Source: Maricaulis sp965228215 (GTDB lineage: Bacteria; Pseudomonadota; Alphaproteobacteria; Caulobacterales; Maricaulaceae). From it: a stretch of 64,000 bases of DNA. How positions within the stretch are numbered: position 1 is the first letter of the stretch; each line of letters starts with the position of its first letter. The notes beneath the pieces were generated by a model. The model did not search any database. It had not been told where the DNA came from and was given only the letters and a program-made list of their open reading frames with translations. Below, piece after piece: positions 10,221 through 19,045 of the stretch. The position numbers were made by a program, and so were the translations under genes. The DNA lies in assembly GCA_965228215.1 (NCBI GenBank), contig OZ245800.1, positions 1,364,001-1,428,000 of the forward strand, read 5' to 3'.

Positions 10221-10526
10221 TCAGCCCAGTTCCGGAATCCGGTCGCGAGACTCGTCGACCCGTTCGCGCAATTCCTTGCCGGTCTTGAAGAAGGGTACGT
10301 GTTTCTCCTTGACCGGAACGCTCTCCCCGGTGCGGGGATTGCGACCGACGCGCGCCGGACGGCGGCGTACGGAGAAGGCACCGAAACCGCGCAATTCAAC
10401 CCGCTCCCCACGGGCCAGCGCATCGGTGATACCGTCGAGGATCGTATTGACCACGCGCTCGACATCGCGGTGATAAAGATGAGGGTTGGCCTCAGCCAGT
10501 TTGTCGATCAATTCGGATTTGATCAT
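10221..10526 (-). CDS. ihfB: Integration host factor subunit beta
   Basis: IhfB forms a heterodimer with IhfA that bends DNA at specific sites and assists sigma-54 promoters, replication and recombination. The 101-residue protein begins MIKSELIDKLAEANPHL and has the DNA-binding arm containing GRNPRTGESVPV, where the intercalating proline sits. Length and sequence match the beta subunit rather than HU. It follows rpsA on the same strand, as in many proteobacteria, but the rpsA terminator lies between them, so it probably has its own promoter. The encoded sigma-54 at 16.7-18.2 kb may be a functional partner. Confidence 0.96.
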   Translation of the reverse strand: MIKSELIDKLAEANPHLYHRDVERVVNTILDGITDALARGERVELRGFGAFSVRRRPARVGRNPRTGESVPVKEKHVPFFKTGKELRERVDESRDRIPELG

Positions 10527-10618
10527 TCAATCCTCCCGCACGTAGGCCGGTAGAATGGCAGGGTGATCAGAGTTTCGTCAATGGAAACAACGCAAAAAAC
10601 CCGTCCCGATGAATAAAA

Positions 10619-10647
10619 AACGGCCGGAGCGAGAGGCTCCGGCCGTT
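10619..10647 (-). terminator. Terminator downstream of rpsA
   Basis: A 12-bp perfect stem, AACGGCCGGAGC with GCTCCGGCCGTT, has the loop GAGAG. On the minus strand it is followed by TTTTTT. It lies 28 bases beyond the rpsA stop. Confidence 0.88.
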
Positions 10648-10675
10648 CTTGTTGCCTGAACGATACAGGTGCGGA

Positions 10676-12382
10676 CTAGCCGTCCTTCTCGTCGTCCTCG
10701 TTCTCGCGCAGGGCGGCGCCGAGGATATCACCCAGCGAAGCACCGGCGTCGGAGGAGCCGTACTGTTCGACAGCTTCACGCTCTTCGGAGATCTCCAGGG
10801 CCTTGATGGACAGGGAGACACGACGCGAGGACTTGTCGACATTGGTGATGCGGGCATCGACCTTGTCGCCGACCGCGAAGCGTTCCGGACGCTGTTCCGC
10901 ACGATCGCGGGACAGGTCGGACTTGCGGATGAAGGACTTCATGTTCTCGTCTTCACCGAAGGCCACTTCGATACCGCCGGACGTGATCTCGGTCACCGTG
11001 CAGGTGACGGTGTCGCCGCGCGACACGCCCGAGGAGTCCATCGGATCACCGGCCAGCTGCTTGATGCCGAGGGAGACGCGCTCCTTGTCGACATCGACGT
11101 CCAGCACTTTGGCGTCGACCACATCGCCCTTCTTGAAGTCCGCGATGGCGTCTTCGCCAGAGCGGTCCCAGGAGATGTCGGACAGGTGAACCATGCCGTC
11201 GATATCGCCTTCCAGGCCGACGAACAGACCGAATTCGGTGATGTTCTTGATCTCGCCCTTGATCTGTGCGCCGGACGGATAGGTCTCGGCGAACACTTCC
11301 CACGGATTGCGCTGGGTCTGCTTGACACCCAGGGAGATGCGGCGCTTGTCGGCATCGACGTCGAGCACCATGACCTGGACCTCTTGCGAGGTGGACAGGA
11401 TCTTGCCCGGATGCACGTTCTTCTTGGTCCAGGACATCTCGGACACGTGGACCAGGCCTTCGACGCCCGATTCCAGTTCCACGAAGGCACCGTATTCGGC
11501 GATGTTCGTGACGCGGCCCTCGAAGGTGGCGCCGACCGGGTATTTGGCGGCAACGCCTTCCCACGGATCCGACATCAGCTGCTTCATGCCGAGCGAGATG
11601 CGCTGGGTTTCCTTGTTGATCTTGATGATCTGGACTTTGACCGTCTGGCCAACTTCCACCACCTCGGACGGGTGGCCGACGCGGCTCCAGGACATGTCCG
11701 TGACGTGGAGCAGGCCGTCAATGCCGCCCAGGTCAACGAAGGCACCGTAGTCGGTGATGTTCTTGACCACGCCTTCGCGGGCTTCACCCTCGGCCAGCTG
11801 ACCGACGAGTTCTGCACGCTGTTCGGCACGGCTCTCCTCGAGGACGGCGCGGCGGGAAACGACGATGTTTCCGCGCGGACGGTCCATCTTGAGGATGGCG
11901 AACGGCTGTTCCTGGTTCATCAGCGGGCCGACATCGCGGACCGGGCGGATATCCACCTGGGAACCCGGCAGGAAGGCGGAAGCACCGCCCAGATCCACCG
12001 TGAAACCGCCTTTGACGCGGCCGACGATGGCGCCGTTGACCGGCTCTTTCTTCTCGAAGGACTTCTCGAGGCGATCCCAGCTCTCTTCGCGGCGGGCTTT
12101 GTCGCGCGACAGGATGGCATCACCGAGCGCGTTCTCGATGCGCTCCAGATAGACTTCGACTTCATCACCCGTGGTCGGGGCTTCAGAGCCCGGGCCGGTG
12201 AATTCGCGCAGCGGGATGCGACCTTCGGTTTTCAGGCCAACATCGACCACGACGAAATCATTTTCGACGGCGGTCACTTGTCCCTTGACGACTTGACCTT
12301 CAGCGAGGTCGCGGCCGGCGAGGCTGGCTTCCAGCATCGCGGCAAAATCATCGGTCGTCGGGGTGAGGGTTTCGTTAGACAT
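10676..12382 (-). CDS. rpsA: 30S ribosomal protein S1
   Basis: S1 binds mRNA near the ribosome entry site and assists initiation on structured messages. The 568-residue protein contains six consecutive S1/OB-fold repeats of about 70-85 residues, recognisable from repeated GxVxxxxxFGxFVxL patterns such as DYGAFVDLGGIDGLLHVTDM. The first two repeats are divergent, as in other S1 proteins. The start is the ATG at 12382. The region just upstream can fold into a compact structure that may serve autoregulation. The gene lies in the conserved aroA-cmk-rpsA-ihfB order. Confidence 0.97.
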   Translation of the reverse strand: MSNETLTPTTDDFAAMLEASLAGRDLAEGQVVKGQVTAVENDFVVVDVGLKTEGRIPLREFTGPGSEAPTTGDEVEVYLERIENALGDAILSRDKARREESWDRLEKSFEKKEPVNGAIVGRVKGGFTVDLGGASAFLPGSQVDIRPVRDVGPLMNQEQPFAILKMDRPRGNIVVSRRAVLEESRAEQRAELVGQLAEGEAREGVVKNITDYGAFVDLGGIDGLLHVTDMSWSRVGHPSEVVEVGQTVKVQIIKINKETQRISLGMKQLMSDPWEGVAAKYPVGATFEGRVTNIAEYGAFVELESGVEGLVHVSEMSWTKKNVHPGKILSTSQEVQVMVLDVDADKRRISLGVKQTQRNPWEVFAETYPSGAQIKGEIKNITEFGLFVGLEGDIDGMVHLSDISWDRSGEDAIADFKKGDVVDAKVLDVDVDKERVSLGIKQLAGDPMDSSGVSRGDTVTCTVTEITSGGIEVAFGEDENMKSFIRKSDLSRDRAEQRPERFAVGDKVDARITNVDKSSRRVSLSIKALEISEEREAVEQYGSSDAGASLGDILGAALRENEDDEKDG

Positions 12383-12403
12383 TTAGGGAATTGCTCCGGA
12401 AAC

Positions 12404-12469
12404 GATACGGGGTTCGAGGCTAGTCTCGAGGTTTTAGATGAGGCCCGTATCGGGTGCCGCCGGGGCGGC
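12404..12469 (-). promoter_or_regulatory. Structured 5' leader of rpsA
   Basis: On the transcribed strand, an outer stem of GATACGGG with CCCGTATC (12404-12411 and 12444-12451, perfect) encloses a near-perfect 16-base palindrome at 12414-12429 centred on CTAG. A further GC-rich dyad, GCCGCC-GG-GGCGGC, lies upstream at 12456-12469. The outer stem ends 21 bases before the start codon. S1 represses its own translation in E. coli through leader structure, so this is a candidate autoregulatory element. The fold is seen by eye and the function is inferred. Confidence 0.5.
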
Positions 12470-12581
12470 ATGGGTTAGGTTTCAACATATTAGGCGCTCC
12501 ACGACTGAATCCGCCACGAGCACTGCCCGTACGGTTCGGCCTTCGAACACCCGGCTTTTTGTCGTCTTGTCTTCGGATTGA

Positions 12582-13208
12582 TCACGCCTTTTGGCGTTTT
12601 TCCACAATGCGCAGAGCTGCGGCGACGGCCGCGTCTATACTCAGTTCCGACGTATCAAGCAAGGTCGCATCCGCTGCCGGCTTCATCGGCGCGTCGGCCC
12701 GGCCGGCATCGCGCTCATCTCTTTCGAGCGTATGAGCCAGCATCTCGTCATAGGTAATCGGGTCTCCGCGATCGCGTAATTCCTCCCAGCGCCGACGGGC
12801 CCGTGTCTCGGGGGCCGCCGTCACATAGAGTTTCACGTCGGCGTCCGGGCAAATCACCGTACCGATATCGCGTCCGTCCAGAATCGCTCCGCCGGGCTGG
12901 GTGGCGAAGGAACGCTGCAATTCGTAAAGCGCATCGCGGACGGCGGGCAGGACGGCGACCTTGGAGGCCATCGCCCCGGCCTCGGCGGTCCGGATTCGGC
13001 TCTCGTCGATCGCCTCGATGTCGAGACCGGCAGCACAGCGCGCGGCTGCGGCCTCGTCGGACGGATCCACACCCGTATCGATCAGCGCCAGGCCCGTCGC
13101 ACGGTAGAGCGAACCTGTATCGAGATGCGGGAGGTTGAAACGTGCGGCCAGGGCGCGGGCGATCGTACCCTTGCCGGAGGCGAGCGGACCGTCGACGGCG
13201 ATGATCAT
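12582..13208 (-). CDS. cmk: (d)CMP kinase
   Basis: Cmk phosphorylates CMP and dCMP to their diphosphates using ATP. The 208-residue protein opens with the P-loop IIAVDGPLASGKGT (residues 2-15). It has the substrate-binding LDTGSLYRATGLA and the GGAILDGRDIGTVICPDADVKLYVTA segment typical of bacterial CMP kinase, with the lid region RARRRWEEL. It immediately follows aroA on the minus strand, with the aroA stop adjacent to its start codon, and it is followed by rpsA 199 bases on. The 199-base space contains the rpsA leader. Confidence 0.96.
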   Translation of the reverse strand: MIIAVDGPLASGKGTIARALAARFNLPHLDTGSLYRATGLALIDTGVDPSDEAAAARCAAGLDIEAIDESRIRTAEAGAMASKVAVLPAVRDALYELQRSFATQPGGAILDGRDIGTVICPDADVKLYVTAAPETRARRRWEELRDRGDPITYDEMLAHTLERDERDAGRADAPMKPAADATLLDTSELSIDAAVAAALRIVEKRQKA

Positions 13209-14549
13209 TCAGGCCTCCTCGATCCGAGCGCCGATTCCGGCCATGTCGCGGAAGAAATCCGGATAGCTCGTCGCGATCATGGCTGCGTCATCGATCGTCA
13301 CGGCATTCTGTGCCGCCAGGCCCATGACGAGGCCGCTCATGGCCAGGCGGTGATCGTGCCGGGTCTCGACCATGCCACCGCCGGGCACGCCCTGCGGCCC
13401 CCGTCCATGCACGATCAGGTCATCGCCATCGATTTCGACCTCGACGCCATTATTGCGCAACAGGTCGGCCGTACCCGTCAGACGATCGCTTTCCTTGGCA
13501 CGCAGCTCGGCCAGTCCGACCATGCGGGTCGTGCCCTCGGCGAACGCGGCGGCCACGCCGAGGACGGGATATTCATCGATCATGGAAGGCGCGCGATCGG
13601 CAGGTACGGTGATACCCTTCAGGGCGGATCCGCGAATATGCAGAGACAGAGTTTTCTCGCCGGCCATGACCGGTCCCGGCTCCATGCGGATGTCGGCACC
13701 CATTTCCTGGAGCGTGGTGAACACGCCCGACCGGGCCGGATTGTCCATCACGTGGCGGATGATGATGTCCGAGCCAGTGAGAATGGAGGCTGCCACCGCG
13801 GCAAAGGCCGAGCTCGACGGATCTCCGGGAACGTCCACGTTGCAGGCGGTGAGGCGCTGGGGGCCCTGGAGGCGTATAACGCTTCCCGCGCCGTCGGGCT
13901 CGACGTCCAGTTCCACACCGAAATCACGCAGCATGGTCTCGGTATGGTTCCGGGTGGCATGGGGTTCACGCACGACCGTCTGACCGACGGCGCCCAGCCC
14001 TGCCAGCAGGATGGCGGACTTCACTTGGGCCGAGGCGATCGGCGGCGTGTAGTCGATCCCGGTCAGCCGGCTGGCGGAGAGGCGCGCCGGAAGCCGGCCG
14101 TCCTGCGTCTCGAAGGTGGCGCCCATCTGGCCCAGCGGGTCGGTGACGCGGCGCATGGGCCGGGCCGAAAGGCTGGCATCACCGACAAACTCGGCCGACA
14201 CGCCTGCACCGGCCGCAACCCCCATGACGAGGCGCACGCCTGTACCGGCATTACCGAAATCGAGCGGCGCGTCCGGCGAGCGCAGGGTGTTGACACAGCC
14301 CTGGATCGTCCAGTCGCCGTCGCCGGTCCGTTCGACCGTCGCACCGAGCGCAGCCATTGCCCGGCCGCTATTGAGCACGTCATCGCTTTCCAGAAGTCCG
14401 GAAACTTTGGTTTGACCCTTTGCCAAGCCGCCGAGAATCAGCGACCGATGCGAAATCGATTTGTCGCCCGGAGCATTGAAACCACCGGCAAGAGGGTCTG
14501 AACGTCGCGCGATCATGGCGCGTCGGGAGGGGGAATGGCGCTGGTTCAT
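13209..14549 (-). CDS. aroA: 3-phosphoshikimate 1-carboxyvinyltransferase (EPSP synthase)
   Basis: AroA transfers enolpyruvyl from PEP to shikimate 3-phosphate in the chorismate pathway. Motifs are GDKSISHR, FGNAGTGVRL, SARPMRRVTDPLGQMGA, KESDRLTG and HDHRLAMS. The GNAGTGVRL and RPMRRV variants resemble class II (glyphosate-tolerant) enzymes, but this is inferred from motifs only. I chose the ATG at 14549, giving 446 residues, the family's usual length. The frame stays open back to 14762, but that 71-residue extension is unlike AroA and would cover the divergent promoter region. A second ATG at 14516 is a possible alternative. No clear ribosome site is seen for either. Confidence 0.94.
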   Translation of the reverse strand: MNQRHSPSRRAMIARRSDPLAGGFNAPGDKSISHRSLILGGLAKGQTKVSGLLESDDVLNSGRAMAALGATVERTGDGDWTIQGCVNTLRSPDAPLDFGNAGTGVRLVMGVAAGAGVSAEFVGDASLSARPMRRVTDPLGQMGATFETQDGRLPARLSASRLTGIDYTPPIASAQVKSAILLAGLGAVGQTVVREPHATRNHTETMLRDFGVELDVEPDGAGSVIRLQGPQRLTACNVDVPGDPSSSAFAAVAASILTGSDIIIRHVMDNPARSGVFTTLQEMGADIRMEPGPVMAGEKTLSLHIRGSALKGITVPADRAPSMIDEYPVLGVAAAFAEGTTRMVGLAELRAKESDRLTGTADLLRNNGVEVEIDGDDLIVHGRGPQGVPGGGMVETRHDHRLAMSGLVMGLAAQNAVTIDDAAMIATSYPDFFRDMAGIGARIEEA

Positions 14550-14660
14550 CAACGAAAAATCAAAAAACTTTGTGGCAGGACGGCGAAGAGGTTTTGACAG
14601 AGCGCGATGATCGTGGCAACGGGTCGCGCCGAAAACGAAATCTGGTTGTGAAGGGTTGTC

Positions 14661-15104
14661 ATGGCCAAAGCTGATCTTGGAACCAAGCGCGTCTGTCCCA
14701 GTTGCGCTGCGAAATTCTACGATTTGGGTCGCCAGCCGGTGCGCTGCCCCAAGTGCGGACACGAATATGATCCCGAGGCGGAAGATCCGCGGGTGGCTGA
14801 AAAGGCTGCTCCGGAACCGGCCGAGGAAGAAAAACCGGCAGAGGCTGCCGATCAGGAGCAGGACGGATTCGGCGAGGAAGCCGATGACACGCCCGAGCTC
14901 GATGCAGCCGCTGCGGAAAAAATGCCTGAAGACACTGAAGATGATGACGATGAGGGCTCCGGCCTGAGCGATGATCTTCCGGACGGCTTCAATGAAGGCG
15001 ATGTCGAGGATGACAGTGAGGACGACAATACCTCGCTGCTGATCGACGAAGAGGAAGATGATGATTTCAGCGAGCTCGCCGCCAACAAGGACGAGGATCT
15101 CTGA
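14661..15104 (+). CDS. TIGR02300-family FYDLN acidic protein
   Basis: This 147-residue protein has an N-terminal four-cysteine zinc ribbon, CPSC and CPKC (about residues 13-33), containing the family signature KFYDLGRQPVRCPKCG. It is followed by about 100 residues dominated by Asp and Glu, which are almost certainly disordered. The family is widespread in alphaproteobacteria and has no established function. A zinc-ribbon with an acidic tail suggests interaction with a nucleic-acid-binding or basic protein partner, which is inference only. It is divergent from aroA and lies just before tRNA-Ala. Confidence 0.88.
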   Translation: MAKADLGTKRVCPSCAAKFYDLGRQPVRCPKCGHEYDPEAEDPRVAEKAAPEPAEEEKPAEAADQEQDGFGEEADDTPELDAAAAEKMPEDTEDDDDEGSGLSDDLPDGFNEGDVEDDSEDDNTSLLIDEEEDDDFSELAANKDEDL

Positions 15105-15155
15105 TCATCTCTGCAACGTGGTTTGGCCGCGCTGCAAAAGGCACGGAAATCAGGC

Positions 15156-15184
15156 TTGATCCCGCTGCGATCCGGGACTAGTTT
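15156..15184 (+). promoter_or_regulatory. Candidate promoter for tRNA-Ala
   Basis: TTGATC at 15156-15161 and TAGTTT at 15179-15184 are separated by 17 bases, ending about 52 bases before the mature tRNA. The -10 match is weak, so this is tentative. Confidence 0.35.
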
Positions 15185-15236
15185 CCGCGCCTCTCGCCGA
15201 GGCCAGTCCCAAACGGCCGCGCGCGACCCGAGTTTC

Positions 15237-15312
<76 letters not shown>

Positions 15313-15319
15313 AGTCAGA

Positions 15320-15344
15320 CCCCGCCGGAAACGGCGGGGTTTTT
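15320..15344 (+). terminator. Terminator after tRNA-Ala
   Basis: An 8-bp stem, CCCCGCCG with CGGCGGGG, is capped by a GAAA tetraloop and followed by TTTTT. Confidence 0.9.
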
Positions 15345-15370
15345 CTTTGGATTCGCTGTGATCGCAAGCA

Positions 15371-15397
15371 AAACCCCGGCAGATTTCCCTGCCGGGG
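15371..15397 (-). terminator. Terminator after ptsN
   Basis: A 9-bp perfect stem, CCCCGGCAG with CTGCCGGGG, has a six-base loop and on the minus strand is followed by TTT. It lies 28 bases past the ptsN stop and ends the rpoN-hpf-ptsN transcript. Confidence 0.82.
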
Positions 15398-15425
15398 TCT
15401 TTCATTCCGGATCTGGCCGTTTGGC

Positions 15426-15890
15426 TCAGGCGGCGTCGCTGGCAGGCTCGGCCGTCAGGACGGCAAACACGGCGTCCGTGTCCGGCGCGGCGCGCAGGCG
15501 CTGACGCACATCTTCGCGGCGCAGGAGACGGGAAACCCGGGCCAGGGCCTTCAGATGTTCTGCACCGGCATCTTCCGGAGCGAGCAGCATGAAGATCAGG
15601 TCGGCCGGGCGGCCGTCGATCGATTCAAAATCAACCGGGCTTTTCGTCCGTACGAAAATACCGGTGACGGCATCGATACCGGACAGGCGCGCATGCGGAA
15701 TAGCAACGCCCTGGCCGACACCGGTCGAACCGAGACGCTCGCGCTGCAGCACGGCATCGAAAATCGTACGGGCGTCCAGCCCGGTCACGTGGGCGGCCAT
15801 TTCCGACATCGCCTGCAGGACCTGCTTGCGACTGGACGCACCCAAGCCAACGGATGCGCCGTCGGCGGAAATCAAATCAGCTAACGCCAT
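15426..15890 (-). CDS. ptsN: PTS IIA-like nitrogen regulatory protein
   Basis: EIIA-Ntr is the last phosphoryl acceptor of the nitrogen PTS relay and controls potassium uptake and stress pathways by protein contact. The 154-residue protein has the phosphorylatable histidine in AIPHARL (His66) and the conserved KALARVSRLLR helix region near residue 114. It is the last gene of the lptB-rpoN-hpf-ptsN group, a conserved arrangement linking sigma-54, ribosome hibernation and the Ntr PTS. It lies 18 bases after hpf, so co-transcription is likely. Confidence 0.94.
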   Translation of the reverse strand: MALADLISADGASVGLGASSRKQVLQAMSEMAAHVTGLDARTIFDAVLQRERLGSTGVGQGVAIPHARLSGIDAVTGIFVRTKSPVDFESIDGRPADLIFMLLAPEDAGAEHLKALARVSRLLRREDVRQRLRAAPDTDAVFAVLTAEPASDAA

Positions 15891-15908
15891 GTTTGAGACT
15901 ACTGCGTC

Positions 15909-16535
15909 CTAGGCCTGTTCGGTTTGCGTGATGCGGCTGGGGTCGACCCACCCGATATGACCATCGGGGCGGCGATACATGAAATTCAGATCGCCATTGG
16001 CCGCATTGCGGAACATCAGGAATGGGGAATCGGCCGCGTCGAGCATCAGGGATGCCGTCTCTACGGTCAGGGTCTGCACTTCCGCCTGCTGTTCCGCGAT
16101 GGTGATGGGGCCGGGCGCGCCATTGGCGTCACCGAAATCGGCATCATCATCGAGATCATCATTGTCCATGAGATCGCGCATGCCCTTGAGCACGACGATC
16201 GGCATGGAGGCCTCTGCAGGCAGATCCGACTTGTTGTCAGCGTGGTGGTTCTTGAGCCGGCGCTTGTAGCGGCGCAGACGCTTTTCCAGGCGAACCATGG
16301 TCTCGTCGGCGGCCTTGTAGGCATCCTCGGCAGATCCATGCGCCTGCAGCATCACGCCCGACGGCAGATGCAGGGAACAGTCCACGCGGAACCCAACACC
16401 TTCCCGAGAGATGGCGACATAGGCTTCACCTGGACGATTGAAATATTTGGCAACGCCGTCTTCGACCCGTGCGAGGATTTGATCCCGCAGCGCGTCACTG
16501 ACATCGATGCCCTTGCTGACCACTTGTATTTGCAT
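15909..16535 (-). CDS. hpf: Ribosome hibernation promoting factor, long form
   Basis: HPF dimerises 70S ribosomes into inactive 100S particles in slow growth. The 208-residue protein has the N-terminal S30AE domain (about residues 1-100, starting MQIQVVSKGIDVSDALRDQI). A linker follows, then the C-terminal dimerisation domain with SPFLMFRNAANGDLNFMYRRPDGHIGWVDP, which marks it as the long form. I chose the ATG at 16535 because AAGGAG precedes it and family members start MQI or MRI; an ATG at 16556 would add seven residues. It lies between rpoN and ptsN. Confidence 0.95.
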   Translation of the reverse strand: MQIQVVSKGIDVSDALRDQILARVEDGVAKYFNRPGEAYVAISREGVGFRVDCSLHLPSGVMLQAHGSAEDAYKAADETMVRLEKRLRRYKRRLKNHHADNKSDLPAEASMPIVVLKGMRDLMDNDDLDDDADFGDANGAPGPITIAEQQAEVQTLTVETASLMLDAADSPFLMFRNAANGDLNFMYRRPDGHIGWVDPSRITQTEQA

Positions 16536-16712
16536 GCGCTCCTTCCCGCTGGCCATACACCAGCACGTGAGGCGTTCTCGACGATTCTGCCCCTCCCCGG
16601 AAAGCGGGCGGAACCTAGTCGCGGGCCATGGCCGGAGTCAACGCTCTTATCCTGTGGCAGCCTACCGCGCCGTGCGCGGAGGTTTACCCGCGAAGGCGCT
16701 CTATCGGCGATC

Positions 16713-18218
16713 CTATCCAGCGCGCTTGAGAATGCGTCTCCGCTGGACCGAGGAGGGGATATTCAGCGCCTCCCTGTATTTGGCCACAGTACGGCGTGCG
16801 ATTTCAATCCCTTCATGTCGCAATTGTTCGACCAATTTGTCGTCGGAGAGCACATCTTCGGCGGTCTCCTGGTCGATCATCGTCTTGATACGATGGCGAA
16901 CTGCCTCGGCAGAATGGGCTTCCCCGCCGCCTGCGGAAGGGATGGCCGAGGTGAAGAAATATTTCAGTTCGAACAGTCCGCGCGGCGTCGCGACGAACTT
17001 GTTCGAGGTCACACGGCTGACAGTCGATTCGTGCATTCCGATCGCATCGGCCACGGTTTTCAGGTTCAGCGGGCGCAGATAGGCCACGCCATGGGCCAGG
17101 AAAAGGTCCTGCTGACGCACGATTTCGGACGCCACCTTGAGGATCGTCCGGGCGCGCTGGTCGAGGCTCTTCACGAGCCAGCTGGCGTTCTGGCTGCACT
17201 CGGTGATGAAGGTCTTGTCTGCTTCGGTTCGGGCGACAGCGCTGATTTCATTGAAGTAGCGATTATTCACCAGCACACGCGGCAGGGTCTCGGTGTTCAG
17301 CTCGACCTGCCATCCGCCGTCCGGCGACTGGCGGATGAACACATCCGGTTCCACGGCGCGCGCCGAATCATGTCCGAAGGCCAGGCCCGGTTTGGGCGTC
17401 AGGCCGCGGATTTCCGCGATCATGTCGTCGAGATCTTCGCCGTCGACATCACACAATGATTTCAGCGTGTTGTATTCGTGCTTGGCGAGCCGGTCGAGAT
17501 TGTCCAGCAAGGAGGCCATGGCCGGATCGAGCCGGTCCTTCTCGCGCAATTGCAGGGCCAGGCATTCCGCCAGGTCGCGGGCCATCACACCGGCTGGTTC
17601 AAAAGATTGCGTTAGCTCGAGCACAGCTTCCACGCGGGCACGCTCGAGGCCCAGCCGCGTCGAGATCTCGTCGAGATCCGCGCGCAGATAGCCGTCATCA
17701 TCCGCCAGGTCGATCAGGTGAGCGCCGATCAGCCGGTCGATCGGGTCGGCCGTCGCCGTCGACAATTGATCGTGCAGATGTTCGGCCAGCGAAAGATCGC
17801 GGGAGGAATTGGCGATCGCATCATATTCCTCGCTGCTGAAATTCGTGCTGCCGCCGGTATTGCCATAACTGCCGCCCGCACCGACCGCATCTGCAGCCGG
17901 GGCAACGCCTGCGAGATCCGCCTTCGAATCATCGCTGTGCATCATCTCGTTCGGGGCATCGATCGAATCATTGGCGTCGCTGGACGGAGCGGACAATTCC
18001 AGCTCCTGCGGTTCGCCCTCGCCTTCGACTCGTTCGGCCTGCGGCGCTTCCTCGCGATCATCGCGTTCAAGCAGGGGATTACGCTCAAGCTCGCCTTCGA
18101 CAAACTCGGCTAGCTCGATATTCGACAATTGTAAGAGTTTGATGGCTTGTTGCAGCTGGGGCGTCATCACCAGGGATTGTCCCTGGCGCATGTCCAGCTT
18201 CTGCATCAGTCCTGCCAT
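16713..18218 (-). CDS. rpoN: RNA polymerase sigma-54 factor
   Basis: Sigma-54 directs RNA polymerase to -24/-12 promoters that require enhancer-binding ATPases. The 501-residue protein has the glutamine/leucine-rich activator-interacting region I (MTPQLQQAIKLLQLSNIEL), an acidic region II, the core-binding region and the C-terminal RpoN box ARRTVAKYRE (residues 474-483) that reads the -24 element. It lies between lptB and hpf. I saw no convincing -24/-12 promoter in this window, so its targets are likely elsewhere. A 177-base space separates it from hpf, so a second promoter there is possible. Confidence 0.97.
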   Translation of the reverse strand: MAGLMQKLDMRQGQSLVMTPQLQQAIKLLQLSNIELAEFVEGELERNPLLERDDREEAPQAERVEGEGEPQELELSAPSSDANDSIDAPNEMMHSDDSKADLAGVAPAADAVGAGGSYGNTGGSTNFSSEEYDAIANSSRDLSLAEHLHDQLSTATADPIDRLIGAHLIDLADDDGYLRADLDEISTRLGLERARVEAVLELTQSFEPAGVMARDLAECLALQLREKDRLDPAMASLLDNLDRLAKHEYNTLKSLCDVDGEDLDDMIAEIRGLTPKPGLAFGHDSARAVEPDVFIRQSPDGGWQVELNTETLPRVLVNNRYFNEISAVARTEADKTFITECSQNASWLVKSLDQRARTILKVASEIVRQQDLFLAHGVAYLRPLNLKTVADAIGMHESTVSRVTSNKFVATPRGLFELKYFFTSAIPSAGGGEAHSAEAVRHRIKTMIDQETAEDVLSDDKLVEQLRHEGIEIARRTVAKYREALNIPSSVQRRRILKRAG

Positions 18219-18255
18219 GTACGCCTCTGCTTGGTAAGTTTCTTGCAGAGGTTAA

Positions 18256-19020
18256 TCAGGAAAAGCTTTCCCCGAGATAAACGCGACGCACATCCGGATC
18301 GGCACGGATCTCTGCAGGCGAGCCTTCGAACAGGACTTCGCCCTCGTGGATAATCGTTGCGCGATCAGTAATTTCGAGCGTTTCCCTCACATTGTGATCA
18401 GTGATCAGAATGCCGATTCCGCGGTCCTTCAGGAAGCGGATGAGGTCGCGAATGTCAGCGATCGCAAGCGGGTCGATACCGGCGAAGGGTTCGTCCAGCA
18501 GCATGAAGGACGGACGCGTCGCCAGCGCACGGGCAATCTCGACGCGGCGGCGTTCACCGCCTGACAGCGAAGGTGCCGGGGCGTCGCGCAGATGCGAGAT
18601 CCGCAATTCGTCCAGCAATTGATCGACAAGGGCCTGTCGTTGATCGCGATCCTTCTCGACGATCTCGGCCACCGCCATGATGTTCTGCTCGACGCTCATG
18701 CCGTGGAAGATGGATTTTTCCTGGGGCAGATAGCCGATGCCGAGGCGGGCGCGCTGATACATCGGCAGGCGCGTGATGTCCTCGCCGTCCAGGAGGATGC
18801 GGCCGTAATCGACCTCCACCAGGCCGGTGATCATGTAGAAACAGGTCGTCTTGCCGGCACCGTTCGGACCGAGCAGGCCGGCGACTTCACCGCGCTCGAG
18901 CGAGACGGATACACCCTTCACGACCGGGCGTTTGCGATAGGCCTTGCCGATCTTGTCGACCACCAGGCCGGTCTTGGTGGTCTCGACCGCGTCGGCTTCG
19001 AGGGTTTCAGTTGTGGCCAT
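18256..19020 (-). CDS. lptB: LPS export ABC transporter ATP-binding protein
   Basis: LptB is the cytoplasmic ATPase that powers LPS extraction from the inner membrane with LptF, LptG and LptC. The 254-residue protein has the Walker A loop GLLGPNGAGKTT, the Q-loop GYLPQEKSIF, the ABC signature LSGGERRRVEIARAL, the Walker B with LLDEPFAGIDP and the H-loop TDHNV. I chose the ATG at 19020 on family length. The open frame extends to 19131 but would run through the end of lptA and lacks homologous sequence. It follows lptC and lptA and precedes rpoN. Confidence 0.96.
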   Translation of the reverse strand: MATTETLEADAVETTKTGLVVDKIGKAYRKRPVVKGVSVSLERGEVAGLLGPNGAGKTTCFYMITGLVEVDYGRILLDGEDITRLPMYQRARLGIGYLPQEKSIFHGMSVEQNIMAVAEIVEKDRDQRQALVDQLLDELRISHLRDAPAPSLSGGERRRVEIARALATRPSFMLLDEPFAGIDPLAIADIRDLIRFLKDRGIGILITDHNVRETLEITDRATIIHEGEVLFEGSPAEIRADPDVRRVYLGESFS

Positions 19021-19045
19021 GAAAGGACGTCCTGATGTCTGCCGG

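Noticed and set aside
10649..12478. A 609-codon plus-strand frame over rpsA.
   Set aside because: It is the antisense of six S1 repeats, and its apparent internal repeats come from them.
14550..14762. A 71-codon N-terminal extension of aroA.
   Set aside because: It is unlike AroA, and it would occupy the divergent promoter region and the first codons of the FYDLN gene on the other strand.
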